Position numbers and translations under genes: made by a program. The notes under the pieces were generated by a model. The model searched no databases and had not been told where the DNA came from. It saw only the letters and a list, made by a program, of their open reading frames with translations. A DNA stretch of 55,533 bases from a virus, in IMG/VR virus record IMGVR_UViG_3300008448_000102, positions 1 through 55,533 of that record, one strand, 5' to 3'. This document shows, one piece after another, positions 55,361-55,533 of this stretch. Each line of letters begins with the position of its first letter. The stretch's first letter is position 1.

Positions 55361-55533
55361 TGTGCTTGTGTGTTAGTTTTGATTACCAATTCCGTATCAA
55401 GTGTCCACTCATCGGGAGTGGGGATGACGAGCCAATCTAAGGCATCCATCACCGCTTCCTCGGTAGTCGGGTCGTACTCCCAATCTTTTATATACGCCTT
55501 GCCTTCTGCAAGGTAAGTCCACATATCATCCTC
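55357..55533 (-). CDS. Partial gene running off the right edge (last 58 codons)
   Basis: Open on the minus strand from the window edge to a TGA at 55359-55357. Reads MWTYLAEGKAYIKDWEYDPT, EEAVMDALDWLVIPTPDEWT and an end rich in Thr/Gln. Acidic, with several Trp. An in-window Met at the fourth codon might be the start, but the frame stays open to the edge. Not recognised. Confidence 0.55.
   Translation of the reverse strand, partial: EDDMWTYLAEGKAYIKDWEYDPTTEEAVMDALDWLVIPTPDEWTLDTELVIKTNTQAQ

Noticed and set aside
1-55533. CRISPR array, tRNA or rRNA genes
   Set aside because: No regularly spaced repeats and no cloverleaf with conserved T-loop were noticed. The 16-bp dyads are far apart and irregular.
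1-55533. Temperate life style (integrase, repressor, att site)
   Set aside because: No tyrosine or serine recombinase motif and no CI/Cro-like pair. The winged-helix gene alone is not enough.

Overview
The window is a 55.5-kb piece of a lytic-looking tailed phage that infects a member of the Bacteroidota. The host assignment rests on three things. Promoters have the form TAnnTTTG, once with TTTG 19 bp upstream (before groEL). Start codons lack Shine-Dalgarno sites and follow A/C-rich leaders such as ATCAAATCAAATG. Most recognisable proteins resemble those of Bacteroidota phages. The virion module (terminase, portal, scaffold-like protein, major capsid protein, two ring/adaptor-like proteins, a very large nozzle-like tail protein, then three ejection-type proteins ending in a 3493-residue giant) looks podovirus-like and closest to crAss-like phages and their relatives. 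No integrase, repressor/Cro pair, tRNA, CRISPR array or transposon was seen.

Layout. About 0-41.5 kb is read rightward, apart from one winged-helix gene at 2.7-3.1 kb. It starts with a Met-rich small protein, a terminator and a non-coding iteron-like element. Next come a complete chaperonin pair (GroEL and GroES), a cluster of very small basic or Cys-containing proteins, decoration-like proteins, a lysis set (holin-like membrane proteins and an M15 peptidase), a fibre-like protein, a protein with two GroES-like halves and an iron/2-oxoglutarate oxygenase. The terminase-to-tail cassette follows, with a GNAT-like acetyltransferase inside it. From 41.5 kb to the right edge everything is read leftward and is the early/replication half: PD-(D/E)XK and VRR-type nucleases, two stand-alone DnaA-domain-IV-like proteins, DUF3310, a zincin-like protein, an SF2 helicase, a VirE_N/PrimPol-SF3 primase-helicase, an SSB-like protein, an exonuclease (DUF3799) plus annealase (DUF1071-type) pair, a class II amidotransferase-GGCT-zinc ribbon fusion, and many small unknowns. 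The last gene runs off the right edge.

How the parts may work together. The leftward module would prime, unwind and recombine phage DNA and take over the cell early. The rightward module would build, package and release virions. The phage chaperonin probably folds capsid or tail proteins. The giant protein and its two upstream neighbours are probably packaged and ejected.

Most unusual features. (1) A 16-bp dyad, GTGTCYTYRARGACAC, occurs nine times over the whole window, in all three reading frames of genes and just after stop codons. (2) A non-coding element with an identical 19-bp core is present at both ~0.36-0.56 kb and ~47.5-47.66 kb. (3) There are three GroES-like units plus GroEL. (4) The amidotransferase-GGCT fusion. 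(5) A small beta domain is reused in several virion proteins. All functional names come from reading motifs by eye. No database search was run.
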